The notes: generated from the letters alone by a model not told the origin. A stretch of DNA of 64,000 bases from Geitlerinema sp. PCC 9228 (GCF_001870905.1 NZ_LNDC01000095.1:1-64000), one strand, 5' to 3'; counted from the first letter of the stretch, positions 32,650 to 42,805 are shown. Translations and numbers: made by a program.

Positions 32650-35634
32650 ATGACTCAAGCAATCTCTCCATCGCACATCCCCGATTTTTTGGCAAAAACG
32701 CCTCCCTTCGACCGTTTGGCACCGGAAAAGCGTAAATCCCTAGGTGCCAAATGCCAGTTGCTGCGCTATCGCATTGGGCAGCGCCTGTTCGAGCGCGATA
32801 AAATGCCCAATCAAATTGCCATCATTTACGACGGTCAAGTTCGCATCCTGGGGTTTGACCAGCGAACCCAGTCGCAGGTGAGCCTGAAACGGGTAAGCTC
32901 CGGTGAAATTCTGGGTTGGGCAAGTTTGGTACGGGGAATACCCAGCGAAACTGCGATCGCTTCCACCGAAGTTACCTGTATTACCCTTGCCTCCGGAGAC
33001 TTTTTAGCGCTACTGGAAAAAGAACCCGCATTACAAAGGTATTTTCAGGAACACGCTTCCCTGACAGAAGTTTTTGAACTGCTCAGTTTGGAACTAGAAA
33101 GGCGAGCGGATAGCGGTTTTGACCTGCGCGAGCTGGCTTTAGATCTGAGCGAAAAAAGCCGAGTCGTGACCCTACAACCGCAAACCCGGGTCAGTTCCAC
33201 GGATTTAGACAGCAATTTTATTTGGTTAGTTAGCAGCGGCAAACTCCAGGAAACCCCTTCCGGGTCACGTCTGGAATTTAACGGCAGCTCCCTCACCGTA
33301 GAAAGCAACAAAGGGGCGCGTTTGTTAGGGGTTCCCGCCCAAGAACTCCAACAGCAATCCCAACCAGTGGCGGAAGAAAACGTGGAAGTGTTGCCGGCAG
33401 CGTCAGAACAGCACGACCGACAAGAAATCCCCTACGGTCCGGAAGCTCCTGAAGAAGGGGAATCCGACGCCCTCGCCCCAGCTACCAAATATCCCTTTTT
33501 CCGAGGACGGGGGTCGGTGGATGCGGCCATGGCTTGTTTTAAAATGATTAGCCGCTACCTGGGGTTGTCTTTCCGCCGCGACCCTATTCGCAAATTTTTG
33601 CTCAACCAAGTCAATCAAAAAGGAGACCTAACCCTTTACGACTGCGGTGCCGTGGGGCAATCCTTGGGGTTGCAGGTGCAGCTAGCTCAAGTGCCCAAGC
33701 GATCGCTCAAACGGCTAAAAGGTCCGGCTATGATCGTCTGGGAAGGCAGTTTCGCCTTACTCTACAAAATTAGCGAAAAAGAAATTGTCATGGCCGTCCC
33801 CGAAGTGGGGGTCATGCACAAAACCCCAGAAGAAATCACCGATACCTGGGAAGACACCGGGCAAATCCTGCTTTTGCACCAACCAGCCGCCGACCGCAAA
33901 GAAAAATTCGGCTTTTGGTGGTTCCTCCCCTCCCTAATGCAGCATCGCCAGGTGCTAATCGAAGTCTTCATCACCTCCTTTTTCATCCAACTGTTCGGAC
34001 TGGCAACCCCCTTAGGCTTCTTTCTAATTATTCAGAAAGTCATCGGGCAGCGCAATACCGACATATTGGAGGTCATCGTCATCTTTCTGATCGGTGTTGC
34101 CCTGTTAGAAGCCATCCTCACCGGCTTGCGCAGCTATACCTTCGTCGATACCACCAACCGCATTGACCTCAACTTAGGCTCTCAAGTCATCGACCACCTG
34201 TTTCGACTGCCCCTGTCTTACTTCGACAAACGCCAGGTCGGGGAAACCGCCGGTCGGATGAACGAGCTAGGCAACATCCGCCAGTTCCTCACCGGTACCG
34301 CCCTCACGGTCGTCTTGAACGCAGTCTTCTCCGTTCTCTACATTGTGATTCTGGTTGCCATCAGCCCCCTTCTGACTGCAGTTGTCTTGGCGGTTGTGCC
34401 CTTATTTGCCTTGCAAATTCTGATTACATCGCCCGTGGTACGACGGATGCTGCGGCGACGGGCAGAGCGTTATTCCGAAGCCCAATCCTACTTGGTAGAA
34501 TCCATCGGCGGCATTCAAACCGTCAAAGCCCAAAACCTAGAGCTGACGGCGCGTTGGAACTGGTACGAACGCTACGCCCGCTACATGAACGCCTCCTTTA
34601 AAACCGCCCTGACCCAAAGTACAGCCTCTTCCATATCCTCATTTCTCAACAAAGTATCCATGATGTTGCTGTTGTGGTTTGGCGCGTATTTGGTTCTAAA
34701 CGACGATGGGTTCACCCTCGGTCACTTCATCGCCTTCCGCATTATTTCCAACAACGTGATTCAATCCCTGGTTAGTTTCGTGCAAGTTTGGCAAAACTTC
34801 CAAGAAGTCGGCATGTCGGTGGAACGGTTGCAAGACATCTTAAACGCGGAACCGGAATCCGACGACGAAACCATGCAAAACATTCCCATGCCGGATGTTC
34901 AAGGGTCAGTGGCTTTCAACGAAGTATCCTTCCGTTTCCACGAAGGCGGACCTTTGGTGCTTACCAACCTAAATGTATCCTTTGACAAAGGCACCTTCAT
35001 CGGCATTGTGGGTCAATCCGGTTCCGGGAAAAGTACCCTCATGAAGTTATTGCAGCGATTGTACGAACCCACCTCCGGCTACATTCAAGTGGATGGATAC
35101 GATATAAATAAAGTAGAGCTGTATTCCCTGCGACGCCAAATCGGTGTGGTCTTGCAAGACACCCTGCTGTTCAACGGTACGGTACGCGACAATATTGCCC
35201 TATCCAACCCAGAAGCCTCCGACGATGAAATTATTGCCGCCGCCAAAGTAGCCGCCGCCCACGATTTTATTATGGGCTTGTCTCAGGGTTACAACAGCCC
35301 CGTGGGAGAACGAGGAGCGAATTTGTCTGGCGGTCAGCGTCAGCGAATTGCCATTGCCCGGGTGGTCTTACAACGTCCGCGATTAATCATCCTCGACGAA
35401 GCAACCAGCGCCTTGGACTACAACACCGAACGTTTGGTCTCCCAAAATCTACAAGAAGAATTCAAAGGTCGCACGGTCTTTTTCATTACCCACCGCCTAC
35501 CCACCGTGAAAAGTGCCGATACCATCTTAGTTATGGACAATGGATCGTTGGTGGAACAAGGCACTCACGAAGAACTAATGGGTCTCAAAGGACGGTACTA
35601 CTGCCTCTACCAACAGCAAGAATCTCAGCTATAA
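32650..35634 (+). CDS. Type I secretion ABC exporter with CNB-like domain and inactive C39 domain
   Basis: This 994-residue HlyB-like inner-membrane exporter starts with a cyclic-nucleotide-binding-like domain (about 20-150, e.g. GQVRILGFD, GEILGWASLVRG). A C39-like domain follows at 280-410; the catalytic positions read VDAAMAC, WEGSFALL and MAVPEVG, so Cys, His and Asp are all missing, as in HlyB. The membrane domain spans about 435-720. The ATPase has Walker A GQSGSGKS at 788-795, signature LSGGQ at 892-896 and Walker B LIILDE at 912-917. Loss of protease residues fits export of RTX proteins that keep their signal. It is followed by HlyD after 26 bases. Confidence 0.93.
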   Translation: MTQAISPSHIPDFLAKTPPFDRLAPEKRKSLGAKCQLLRYRIGQRLFERDKMPNQIAIIYDGQVRILGFDQRTQSQVSLKRVSSGEILGWASLVRGIPSETAIASTEVTCITLASGDFLALLEKEPALQRYFQEHASLTEVFELLSLELERRADSGFDLRELALDLSEKSRVVTLQPQTRVSSTDLDSNFIWLVSSGKLQETPSGSRLEFNGSSLTVESNKGARLLGVPAQELQQQSQPVAEENVEVLPAASEQHDRQEIPYGPEAPEEGESDALAPATKYPFFRGRGSVDAAMACFKMISRYLGLSFRRDPIRKFLLNQVNQKGDLTLYDCGAVGQSLGLQVQLAQVPKRSLKRLKGPAMIVWEGSFALLYKISEKEIVMAVPEVGVMHKTPEEITDTWEDTGQILLLHQPAADRKEKFGFWWFLPSLMQHRQVLIEVFITSFFIQLFGLATPLGFFLIIQKVIGQRNTDILEVIVIFLIGVALLEAILTGLRSYTFVDTTNRIDLNLGSQVIDHLFRLPLSYFDKRQVGETAGRMNELGNIRQFLTGTALTVVLNAVFSVLYIVILVAISPLLTAVVLAVVPLFALQILITSPVVRRMLRRRAERYSEAQSYLVESIGGIQTVKAQNLELTARWNWYERYARYMNASFKTALTQSTASSISSFLNKVSMMLLLWFGAYLVLNDDGFTLGHFIAFRIISNNVIQSLVSFVQVWQNFQEVGMSVERLQDILNAEPESDDETMQNIPMPDVQGSVAFNEVSFRFHEGGPLVLTNLNVSFDKGTFIGIVGQSGSGKSTLMKLLQRLYEPTSGYIQVDGYDINKVELYSLRRQIGVVLQDTLLFNGTVRDNIALSNPEASDDEIIAAAKVAAAHDFIMGLSQGYNSPVGERGANLSGGQRQRIAIARVVLQRPRLIILDEATSALDYNTERLVSQNLQEEFKGRTVFFITHRLPTVKSADTILVMDNGSLVEQGTHEELMGLKGRYYCLYQQQESQL

Positions 35635-35660
35635 ATTGAGATATAAATTGAGGAAATCGT

Positions 35661-37283
35661 ATGACTACACAGCGCAAACTGCCACAAACAGGAACTTTAA
35701 TTGACCAACCGGTTATTTTAGAACGTTCCCGATTTTGGTCGCGGGCTTTCATTTATCTGATTATAGGTGGTGTCGTTTCTGCCGTGATTTGGGCTTCCGT
35801 TGCCAAAATCGACCAAGCCGTCCCCGCTCAAGGTAAACTAGAGCCAAAAGGTGCGGTCAAACCAGTTAAAGCCCCCGTGAAAGGGGTGGTGCAAAAAATC
35901 CACGTCGAAAACGGGCAAAAAGTAGAAAAAGGAGATTTACTCGTCAGCCTCAAACCCCGGGTTGCCCGTTCGGAAGTGGAATCCTTGCGAGAGTTGCGCA
36001 ACAGCTTGATGCGCGAAAATCAGGTATATGATTCTGCCCTCGATGGCAATAGCAACAATCTCAATACCAATAACGCCCAAATCACCGATGCGGAACTGAA
36101 CCACCTCACCCAAACCCGGGAGAATCTCCTGGCGGAGAACCAATTTCTCCGGGCGCAACTGCAGGGAAACATCGGTACTATCAAAACGATTAACAACAGC
36201 GATTTTTCCCGCAACCAGCAGCAACTGGTCATCGCTAGCCTATCGGAGTACCGTTCCCAAATCCAATCGGCGCGTTTGAAAATCCAGGGAAAACAAGAAG
36301 AACTTTCCCAAGCGGGTGTGGAACTAGACGCCGCCAAAAAACGCCTGCAAAAATTGCAGGAACGTCGGCAAAATGCAGAACAACGGGAAGAAACGGCCCG
36401 GGAAATGATGGAAACCAACCAGGAAATGGTGGAAAACATCAAACCGTTGGTGGAACAAGGGGCTATGTCGCAAATGCAGTTGACTCGGCAGCAGCAGGAA
36501 ATGCTCTCCAGTCAAAATCAGGTGATTTCAGCCCGGGATGAAATGAACAGAACGCAATCTGAAATTCAATCCACCCAAGCTGAAATCGAACGCTTGCAAC
36601 AGGAACAGCAGCGCCTGCGGTATGAAATTTCCCGTTTCCAGGAAGAACTGAACAATGCCAAGGCGAAATTCCAAAAGGAAATCCGCACCCGTATTGCTGA
36701 AAACCAGAAGAAAATCGACGAAGCCGAAGCCCAATTGAGTCGGTCGCGTTTGGACAACCAACAGCAACTGGCCCAAATTCAAAGTCGTCTGGCTAGTGCA
36801 GAACAGGATTTGGAATACCAAGAAATTCGTTCTCCAGTGGATGGCTATGTTTTCAATTTAAAACCGACGGACGAGTATGTGGTTGACGCCTCGGAAACTG
36901 TGGTAGAAATTGTGCCTACTGAGGAACTGGTGGCATCGGTGGAAATTAGCAACCAGGATATTGGTTTCGTTGAGGAAGGCATGAAAGTAGACCTGAATGT
37001 GGCTTCTTTCCCGCACACGGAATTTGGTGTTATTGAAGGCGAATTGGTTGAAATTGGCAAAAATGCGTTGCCTCCCGACCAGCAAGAAGGACGCCAGCAA
37101 TACATGTTCCCAGCTAAAGTGCAATTAAAACAGCAAAGTTTCCCCGTTGGTGAAGAACGTTCTATTCCTTTGCAATCGGGTATGGCGGTAACAGCGCAAA
37201 TTCAAGTACGCGAACGTACGGTGTTGAGCATTTTGACCAATGCTTTCTTGCGCAAAACCAGTAGTTTTGAAAATGTCCGCTAG
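35661..37283 (+). CDS. HlyD-type membrane fusion (periplasmic adaptor) protein
   Basis: This 540-residue adaptor links the inner-membrane exporter to a TolC-like outer channel. A single membrane span lies near residues 29-50 (AFIYLIIGGVVSAVIWASV). The lipoyl half-motif VKAPVKGVVQKIHVENGQ follows at about 68-85. A long coiled-coil hairpin runs from about 105 to 390, rich in Q, E and R, and then the second half-motif EIRSPVDGYVFNLKP and the beta-barrel portion. It lies directly after the ABC exporter and is surely co-transcribed. No TolC gene is present in the window. Confidence 0.93.
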   Translation: MTTQRKLPQTGTLIDQPVILERSRFWSRAFIYLIIGGVVSAVIWASVAKIDQAVPAQGKLEPKGAVKPVKAPVKGVVQKIHVENGQKVEKGDLLVSLKPRVARSEVESLRELRNSLMRENQVYDSALDGNSNNLNTNNAQITDAELNHLTQTRENLLAENQFLRAQLQGNIGTIKTINNSDFSRNQQQLVIASLSEYRSQIQSARLKIQGKQEELSQAGVELDAAKKRLQKLQERRQNAEQREETAREMMETNQEMVENIKPLVEQGAMSQMQLTRQQQEMLSSQNQVISARDEMNRTQSEIQSTQAEIERLQQEQQRLRYEISRFQEELNNAKAKFQKEIRTRIAENQKKIDEAEAQLSRSRLDNQQQLAQIQSRLASAEQDLEYQEIRSPVDGYVFNLKPTDEYVVDASETVVEIVPTEELVASVEISNQDIGFVEEGMKVDLNVASFPHTEFGVIEGELVEIGKNALPPDQQEGRQQYMFPAKVQLKQQSFPVGEERSIPLQSGMAVTAQIQVRERTVLSILTNAFLRKTSSFENVR

Positions 37284-37419
37284 TCAGGAAGGTATGGAAG
37301 TATGGTGAGTTGGGGAGCTACTGAGGTGGGGAAGTACAATTGATGGTTGTCTCTGACGCCGCCGACTTGCCCCAATGCTCCAATGCTTCTGTTTCTCTCT
37401 TTAATTTTTCTAAGTTTCT

Positions 37420-39123
37420 ATGTTTCCCTGGTGGCTTTGGACGATTCCCCTAGCAGCGGTTTTGGGTAAGCTATGGTTGAGTAGCCATTTGCCGATTTTG
37501 GCTTCCTATGGGGGATACGATAGCCTGCGCTACATCATGATGGCACGGGAAATGGTGTCTCCCGGTGTTCCCGACTACGATATGTTGACGTTAATGCGCA
37601 ATTCGGGATATCCCGCTTTTATTGCTGTTAGCTATTGGCTGGGATTTTCTTTGCGGTTGGCGCAGGAATTGTTTTATTTGCTGGCGGGATTGTTTCTGGC
37701 GGGAACGGTTTTTTTCTATCAAAGAAAGCCTCTGGTTCCGGTTATTTTTATTACGGTTTATAGCTGGATGCCGATGGCTTTTTTTTGGAATCGCAAAGCT
37801 GTCCAAGAAGCTGTTTATTTGCCTTTGATTTTGTTGATTCTTGCCTGTCTCATCCATTTTGGGAAGGCAAACTTTTTTTCTCGGCAATTCCTGGGATGGG
37901 CGCTGGTTCTGGGGTTGCTACTGGCTTGGTTCTGGAATATTCGCCCGGAGGCGATTTTAATTGTTCCTACGTTTTTCTTGACATTTGGGGGGATTTTTGT
38001 AAGAATATTGTTAAATAGTAAATTAGGGGAAGTGTTTGCCAAAAAAAGGGGATGGGGACAGTTGGCAGGCGCGATCGCTGTGATGGTTATCCCCCCAATT
38101 GCCCTGACCATGGGGATTTGCGCGTTTAATTACCACCACTATGGCTTGTTTGTTACCAGCGATTTTACCACCCCAGGGGTGCGCGCTGCCTATGGAAATT
38201 TAACTCGTATCGAACCAGATTCTTTCCGTCGTATGGTGCCAGTGCCCAAATCCGCACGGGAAGCGGCATACGAGGCGAGCGATCGCTTTCGAGAGTTAAG
38301 AGGTTATTTGGAAAGCGACAGAGGAGAGGTTTGGCGGAAAGCTTCTTGCAGTCGCACCGATATTTGCGATGATTATGCTGGCGGTTGGTTTATTTGGGCG
38401 CTGCGCAATGCTGTCAATGAGGCTGGTTACTACGAATCCGCGCCTCGAACGGAATCTTTTTACCAGCAAATTGGCCAAGAAATTGCCACTGCCTGCGAAA
38501 ACGGCGAAATTGCCTGTCGAGAACCTAGTTGGTTTGGTTCGGGATTGGCGCCAGTTCCGCGATGGGAATACTTGCAACCTTTTCTCAATAGTTTGCAAGA
38601 GTTGGCGGATAGCTTGTTGCGGGAACCTCTGAAGCTAACCAGGTATTCCTGGGATGATTCGCTGGCATTAAATCCTTCCGAAGGGGAAACGGATAAGGAA
38701 TGGCGCCGCAAGTACTTTGCCAAGATTACCAGAGAACCGGCGGATTTTATCGATCGCCTTCAGGAACCGTTCAACCAAGGTAAAAACAAAATCATTTTTG
38801 CTATAGCCAGAATATTTCGCTGGGGATATCCCTGGTTGGTGGGTTGTGGTTTGGTGGGATTGGTTGTAGAACTTTATTATAGCTGGCGATATCCCCATAC
38901 CCGCGACCCGGTTGGGGCATGGGTGATGCTGTTGGCTTTGTCTTATTTGGTGGTTCGGTGGGTGTTGTTCTCCTATATCGATGCTACCAGCTATCCCATA
39001 AAATTTCGTTATCTGTTGCCGGTTGCACCGCTGCCCTGGTTGTGCTTTGCTATGGGCGTAGCGTATTTGTGGCAGAGAATTGGTGGAAAACGATATTGCT
39101 CTCGCCCGGGAAAATCTTCCTAA
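37420..39123 (+). CDS. Polytopic membrane protein, probable GT-C-like glycosyltransferase
   Basis: This 567-residue protein has about nine to ten membrane segments and a large soluble loop at about 250-440. Early acidic residues (SYGGYDSLRYIMMARE, PDYDML) sit after the first span, as in GT-C sugar transferases that use lipid-linked donors. No named family was recognised. It lies 137 bases after hlyD and overlaps the next GT2 gene by about 40 bases, so it belongs to the same operon. The substrate is unknown; a role in surface glycan synthesis is inferred. Confidence 0.7.
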   Translation: MFPWWLWTIPLAAVLGKLWLSSHLPILASYGGYDSLRYIMMAREMVSPGVPDYDMLTLMRNSGYPAFIAVSYWLGFSLRLAQELFYLLAGLFLAGTVFFYQRKPLVPVIFITVYSWMPMAFFWNRKAVQEAVYLPLILLILACLIHFGKANFFSRQFLGWALVLGLLLAWFWNIRPEAILIVPTFFLTFGGIFVRILLNSKLGEVFAKKRGWGQLAGAIAVMVIPPIALTMGICAFNYHHYGLFVTSDFTTPGVRAAYGNLTRIEPDSFRRMVPVPKSAREAAYEASDRFRELRGYLESDRGEVWRKASCSRTDICDDYAGGWFIWALRNAVNEAGYYESAPRTESFYQQIGQEIATACENGEIACREPSWFGSGLAPVPRWEYLQPFLNSLQELADSLLREPLKLTRYSWDDSLALNPSEGETDKEWRRKYFAKITREPADFIDRLQEPFNQGKNKIIFAIARIFRWGYPWLVGCGLVGLVVELYYSWRYPHTRDPVGAWVMLLALSYLVVRWVLFSYIDATSYPIKFRYLLPVAPLPWLCFAMGVAYLWQRIGGKRYCSRPGKSS

Positions 39124-40297
39124 CCACCAAACGCAAGGAATTGACGTATCCATTGTCATGCCTTGTTTGAACGAAGTGCGTACTTTAGAAACTTGTATTG
39201 ACAAAGCCAAAACAGCGATCGCACAACTCAATTTGCAAGGAGAAATCGTCATTGCCGACAACGGTTCCACTGACGGTTCGGTAGCGTTAGCGGAACGATT
39301 GGGCGCTAGAGTGGTACCAGTTACCAAAAAAGGCTACGGGGCAGCCTTAATTGCCGGGATGAAAGCCGCCAAAGGTCATTATTTGGTTATGGGAGATGCC
39401 GACGATTCCTACGATTTTCGCGAAGCGGTTCCCATGGTGGAAAAATTGCAGCATGGTTATGATTTGGTCATGGGAAGTCGGTTGCGGGGAACGATTTTAC
39501 CGGGGGCTATGCCTTGGAAAAATCGTTATATTGGAACGCCAGTGCTGACCAAGATTTTAAATTGGGTGTATGGTTGTAAATTTAGCGACGTGAATTGTGG
39601 TTTGCGGGCGATATCCAAACCTGCTTTTACCAGTTTGACCATGGAATCGCGGGGGATGGAATTTGCCTCCGAAATGTTGGTGAAAGCCGCTATTTTGGGA
39701 TTGAAATCCACCGAAGTTCCCATTACTTTACATCCAGACGGTCGCGATCGCCCACCCCATTTACAACCTTGGGCAGATGGCTGGCGACATTTGAAATATA
39801 TTCTGCTGTTTGCCCCCAAAGTACTGTACTGGATACCAGGAATTTTGCTATTTCTGTGCGGTAGTATTTTAGCGATCGCGTTGAATACAGCACCCGGTGG
39901 GACTTATGTTTATTTAGCAGGAATTGGATTCAACGACCACTGGATTGTGGTTGCTGCCTTGTTGTGTATTATAGGATATGAAATTTTGGTAATGGGATTG
40001 CTAGCCTATTTGTATACCCTTACCCATCGCGTAACCAGACGTTCTGCAAAAATGGACAAACTGCTACGCTGGTTGACAATGGAACGCATTATTTTGATTT
40101 CCCTTGCTTTACTGGCAATCGGCTTGGCATGGGAACTTTCCGTCATCAAAGCGTGGGTCAGCGGCAATTTTGGTCCGTTAAACGCTTTCCGACCAGCAGT
40201 GACAGGGATGACCCTCCTCGTCATGGGCGTTCATACCTTATTTAGCAGCTTCTTTTACGCCGTTCTCAGCGATCGCTACAAAAACAAATACGAATAG
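39083..40297 (+). CDS. Family 2 glycosyltransferase with C-terminal membrane domain
   Basis: About 404 residues. The catalytic GT-A domain (20-230) resembles dolichol-phosphate mannose/glucose synthases: VSIVMPCLNEV, EIVIADNGSTDGS, the metal-binding MGDADDSYDF (D105-D107), and VNCGLRAISK. The C-terminal third has about four membrane segments. Such enzymes usually load a sugar onto a polyprenyl phosphate. The start is ambiguous: TTG at 39080 and GTG at 39083 are adjacent, and GTG was chosen. The gene begins inside the end of the upstream membrane-protein gene. It could supply the lipid-linked sugar used by the neighbouring GT-C protein. Confidence 0.88.
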   Translation: MENDIALARENLPNHQTQGIDVSIVMPCLNEVRTLETCIDKAKTAIAQLNLQGEIVIADNGSTDGSVALAERLGARVVPVTKKGYGAALIAGMKAAKGHYLVMGDADDSYDFREAVPMVEKLQHGYDLVMGSRLRGTILPGAMPWKNRYIGTPVLTKILNWVYGCKFSDVNCGLRAISKPAFTSLTMESRGMEFASEMLVKAAILGLKSTEVPITLHPDGRDRPPHLQPWADGWRHLKYILLFAPKVLYWIPGILLFLCGSILAIALNTAPGGTYVYLAGIGFNDHWIVVAALLCIIGYEILVMGLLAYLYTLTHRVTRRSAKMDKLLRWLTMERIILISLALLAIGLAWELSVIKAWVSGNFGPLNAFRPAVTGMTLLVMGVHTLFSSFFYAVLSDRYKNKYE

Positions 40298-40381
40298 CAC
40301 CAACATACCATAAACGCCACCAAACCACCACACAGTAGAAACACCACTCCTTCTAAACGCTTCCCCCTTCGATACTCCCAA

Positions 40382-41089
40382 ATGACCACCAAAGGCATCG
40401 ACTACTTCAACCGCAACCATCCCCTAACGAACTTGCAAATTCAAGCCTCGCTAACAATCCGCCGTCAAATGTATGAATGGTTGCGGCAGCAAATGGGTGG
40501 TGTAGCAGGCAAAAGCTTTTTAGAACACGGCGCCACCCCCGATACCGAACGCGCCGATAGTAACTGTTTTATTCGTTGGTTGCTTGCCGATGGCGCTTGT
40601 GTCTATGCCACCTCACCAGAAGATATTTCTCATTTAGAAACCCACTTTCCCCATCTAACCGTTATCGATTGGCAACATGACCACGAAATACCGCAAAAAT
40701 TTGCCATCGACTGCGTAATTTCTTCCGCAGTTCTCGAACATGTAGGCAACCAAGCATCCCAACAATCCTATTTACAAAATTTATTCATTGCTTACCCGAG
40801 AATATTTCTAACCACCCCCAACCGACACCACTGGCTGGAATTCCACACCAAACTCCCTGTTCTCCATTGGTTGCCCAGACCTTGGCATCGTTGGCTATTA
40901 GCCAGATTGGGGATGAAATTCTGGTCGCAAGAAGAAAATTTGCGGCTATTGCACCATCAAGAAATTTTATCATTGATTCAGAACACAGCCACACAAGCAA
41001 AAGTTCGTATAGAACAGCATTGGTACTATCCCAAATTTCTAGGGATGGTATCCAATCATGTTGTTTTGATAGAAAAATATCGTACCTAG
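40382..41089 (+). CDS. Methyltransferase-like protein, divergent
   Basis: This 235-residue protein has a class I methyltransferase outline: FLEHGATPDTERADSNCF in place of motif I, and CVISSAVLEHVGN near residue 115, typical of the acidic loop and helix after strand 4. The SAM-binding glycine motif is poorly preserved, so activity is uncertain. LTTPNRHHWLEFHTKLPVLHWLP resembles methyltransferases of glycan clusters. The stop codon is directly followed by the ATG of the next methyltransferase gene, which argues for coupling. Confidence 0.75.
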   Translation: MTTKGIDYFNRNHPLTNLQIQASLTIRRQMYEWLRQQMGGVAGKSFLEHGATPDTERADSNCFIRWLLADGACVYATSPEDISHLETHFPHLTVIDWQHDHEIPQKFAIDCVISSAVLEHVGNQASQQSYLQNLFIAYPRIFLTTPNRHHWLEFHTKLPVLHWLPRPWHRWLLARLGMKFWSQEENLRLLHHQEILSLIQNTATQAKVRIEQHWYYPKFLGMVSNHVVLIEKYRT

Positions 41090-41809
41090 ATGTTCGTGAA
41101 AGTCGATTCCCATTTTTTACGCGGTATTGCCAGCGATAGCGATCGCATTCCTTCCTTATACTACTCCCGCAATTGGTTGGTCAGACAATTTTTCTGGATG
41201 CGCCTGTGGTTGATTGCCCAACTCATCCAAACTTTACAACCGGAAAGCCAACGGAAAATGGGATTGGATTTCGGCGGCGGTGGCGGCGTGTTTCTCCCCA
41301 CCCTTTCAACGCAGTTTGACCGCGTTTGTTTTGTAGACCTGGAAAGCCGCGAAGCCTATCAGGTGATCAAACATTACCGCATCAGCAATGTGGAAATTCT
41401 CGCCGAAGATATTGCCAAAGTGCATATGCCTGCCGCTACGTTTGATGTAATTGTCGCTGCTGATGTTTTGGAACACTTCGCGGATTTATCCGTTCCCACC
41501 CAAGCTTTGCGTCGCTGGCTCAAACCTAAGGGCATCTTGCTGACTTCCCTCCCCACGGAAAATTGGCTGTATAATTGCCTGCGAAAACTATCCGGTTTGC
41601 AAAAACCAAAAGATCACTACCACACCGGATATGAGGTAGAATCCTACCTGAAACAAAATGGGTTCCGCCCCATTCGTCGGCGGTCGGTGCCCTTGTTTTG
41701 GTGTATTTTGCCTTTGTTTTTGGTGACTGCATGGCAGTTGGATGCCGCCTATCGGGAAGAGAATTCCACCGCGAAGACAACACAGACCAATGCCAAATCG
41801 CCGTCGTAA
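41090..41809 (+). CDS. Class I SAM-dependent methyltransferase
   Basis: This 239-residue enzyme has the SAM motif LDFGGGGGVFLPTL at about 59-72, the acidic FVDLES after strand 2, and DVIVAADVLEHFADLS near 120. A hydrophobic segment near the C-terminus (WCILPLFLVTAWQL, about 203-217) may attach it to the membrane. Its ATG follows the previous stop without a gap. Its last 79 bases overlap the next GT2 gene in another frame. It probably modifies a sugar or lipid of the glycan made by this cluster. Confidence 0.85.
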   Translation: MFVKVDSHFLRGIASDSDRIPSLYYSRNWLVRQFFWMRLWLIAQLIQTLQPESQRKMGLDFGGGGGVFLPTLSTQFDRVCFVDLESREAYQVIKHYRISNVEILAEDIAKVHMPAATFDVIVAADVLEHFADLSVPTQALRRWLKPKGILLTSLPTENWLYNCLRKLSGLQKPKDHYHTGYEVESYLKQNGFRPIRRRSVPLFWCILPLFLVTAWQLDAAYREENSTAKTTQTNAKSPS

Positions 41810-42741
41810 TTCCTTGCTATCGGGTCAAACCCTATATTGCCCAGGTTATTGATGCCATTCCCAATATGGTCGATTGGGTCTATGTGGTCGATGACGGTTG
41901 CCCCGACAGGAGCGGCGAATATGTGGAAAAATCCTGTTGCGATGCGCGGGTTCGGGTGATTTACCACCAACGCAATCAAGGGGTTGGTGGGGCGGTGATT
42001 TCTGGCTACCAACAAGCGATCGCCGATGGTGCTACCATTATCCTCAAAATTGACGGCGACGGTCAAATGGACCCGGCTTTAATCCCGAAGTTTGTCTCTC
42101 CCATCCGCCAAGGCATCGCTGACTACGTGAAAGGCAACCGTTTTTTTGAATTGGAACATTTACAGGGAATGCCGGCTATCCGCTTGTTGGGAAATGCGGC
42201 TTTGTCGTTTGCCAACAAAATTGCTACTGGCTATTGGGATATTATGGACCCCACCAACGGGTATACGGCGATTCACGCACAAGCGTTACAAAGCATTCCC
42301 CTGCACAAACTTGACCGCGGGTATTTTTTTGAAAGCGATATTTTATTTCGCCTCAGTACGGTACGTGCGGTGGTTTACGATGTTCCCATGAGGTCGAAAT
42401 ACACAGGTGCCACCAGCCATCTCAATATTTGCAAGGTAATTTGGGAGTTTCCTGGCAAGTATCTTAACCGCCTGGCGAAGCGTATTTTTTACAATTACTA
42501 CTTGCGGGATTTTAATATTGGGTCTTTGGAATTTCTCGTTGCTATCCTGTTTATCGGATTTGGCGGCGTTTATGGTATTTTTCATTGGTATCTGAGCTTT
42601 CAACGGGGGATTCCCGCTACCAGTGGAACGGTGATGGCGGCAGCGTTGCCGGTTATTTTGGGGTTTCAATCGCTGCTGGCAGCCATTCACTACGATGTGG
42701 CGAATGTTCCGCGGATACCGATTCATCGGTTGTTGATGTGA
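41731..42741 (+). CDS. Family 2 glycosyltransferase with membrane C-terminus
   Basis: This 336-residue GT2 enzyme has IAVVIPCYRVKPYI near the start, WVYVVDDGCPDRS, RNQGVGGAVISGYQQA, and the metal-binding KIDGDGQMDP. Two hydrophobic segments close the chain (about 255-280 and 290-315). It resembles polyprenyl-phosphate or undecaprenyl-linked sugar transferases. The ATG at 41731 was chosen; a GTG- or ATG-like start further upstream at 41698 adds a hydrophobic stretch that only reflects the overlapping gene. The 79-base overlap with the methyltransferase gene is notable. Confidence 0.87.
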   Translation: MAVGCRLSGREFHREDNTDQCQIAVVIPCYRVKPYIAQVIDAIPNMVDWVYVVDDGCPDRSGEYVEKSCCDARVRVIYHQRNQGVGGAVISGYQQAIADGATIILKIDGDGQMDPALIPKFVSPIRQGIADYVKGNRFFELEHLQGMPAIRLLGNAALSFANKIATGYWDIMDPTNGYTAIHAQALQSIPLHKLDRGYFFESDILFRLSTVRAVVYDVPMRSKYTGATSHLNICKVIWEFPGKYLNRLAKRIFYNYYLRDFNIGSLEFLVAILFIGFGGVYGIFHWYLSFQRGIPATSGTVMAAALPVILGFQSLLAAIHYDVANVPRIPIHRLLM

Positions 42742-42805
42742 TGATGTGATGGGAAGGTACGATTGTTTTTAAACACTTTTTTGGTTTGACTGAAGCGGCG
42801 GCAGT

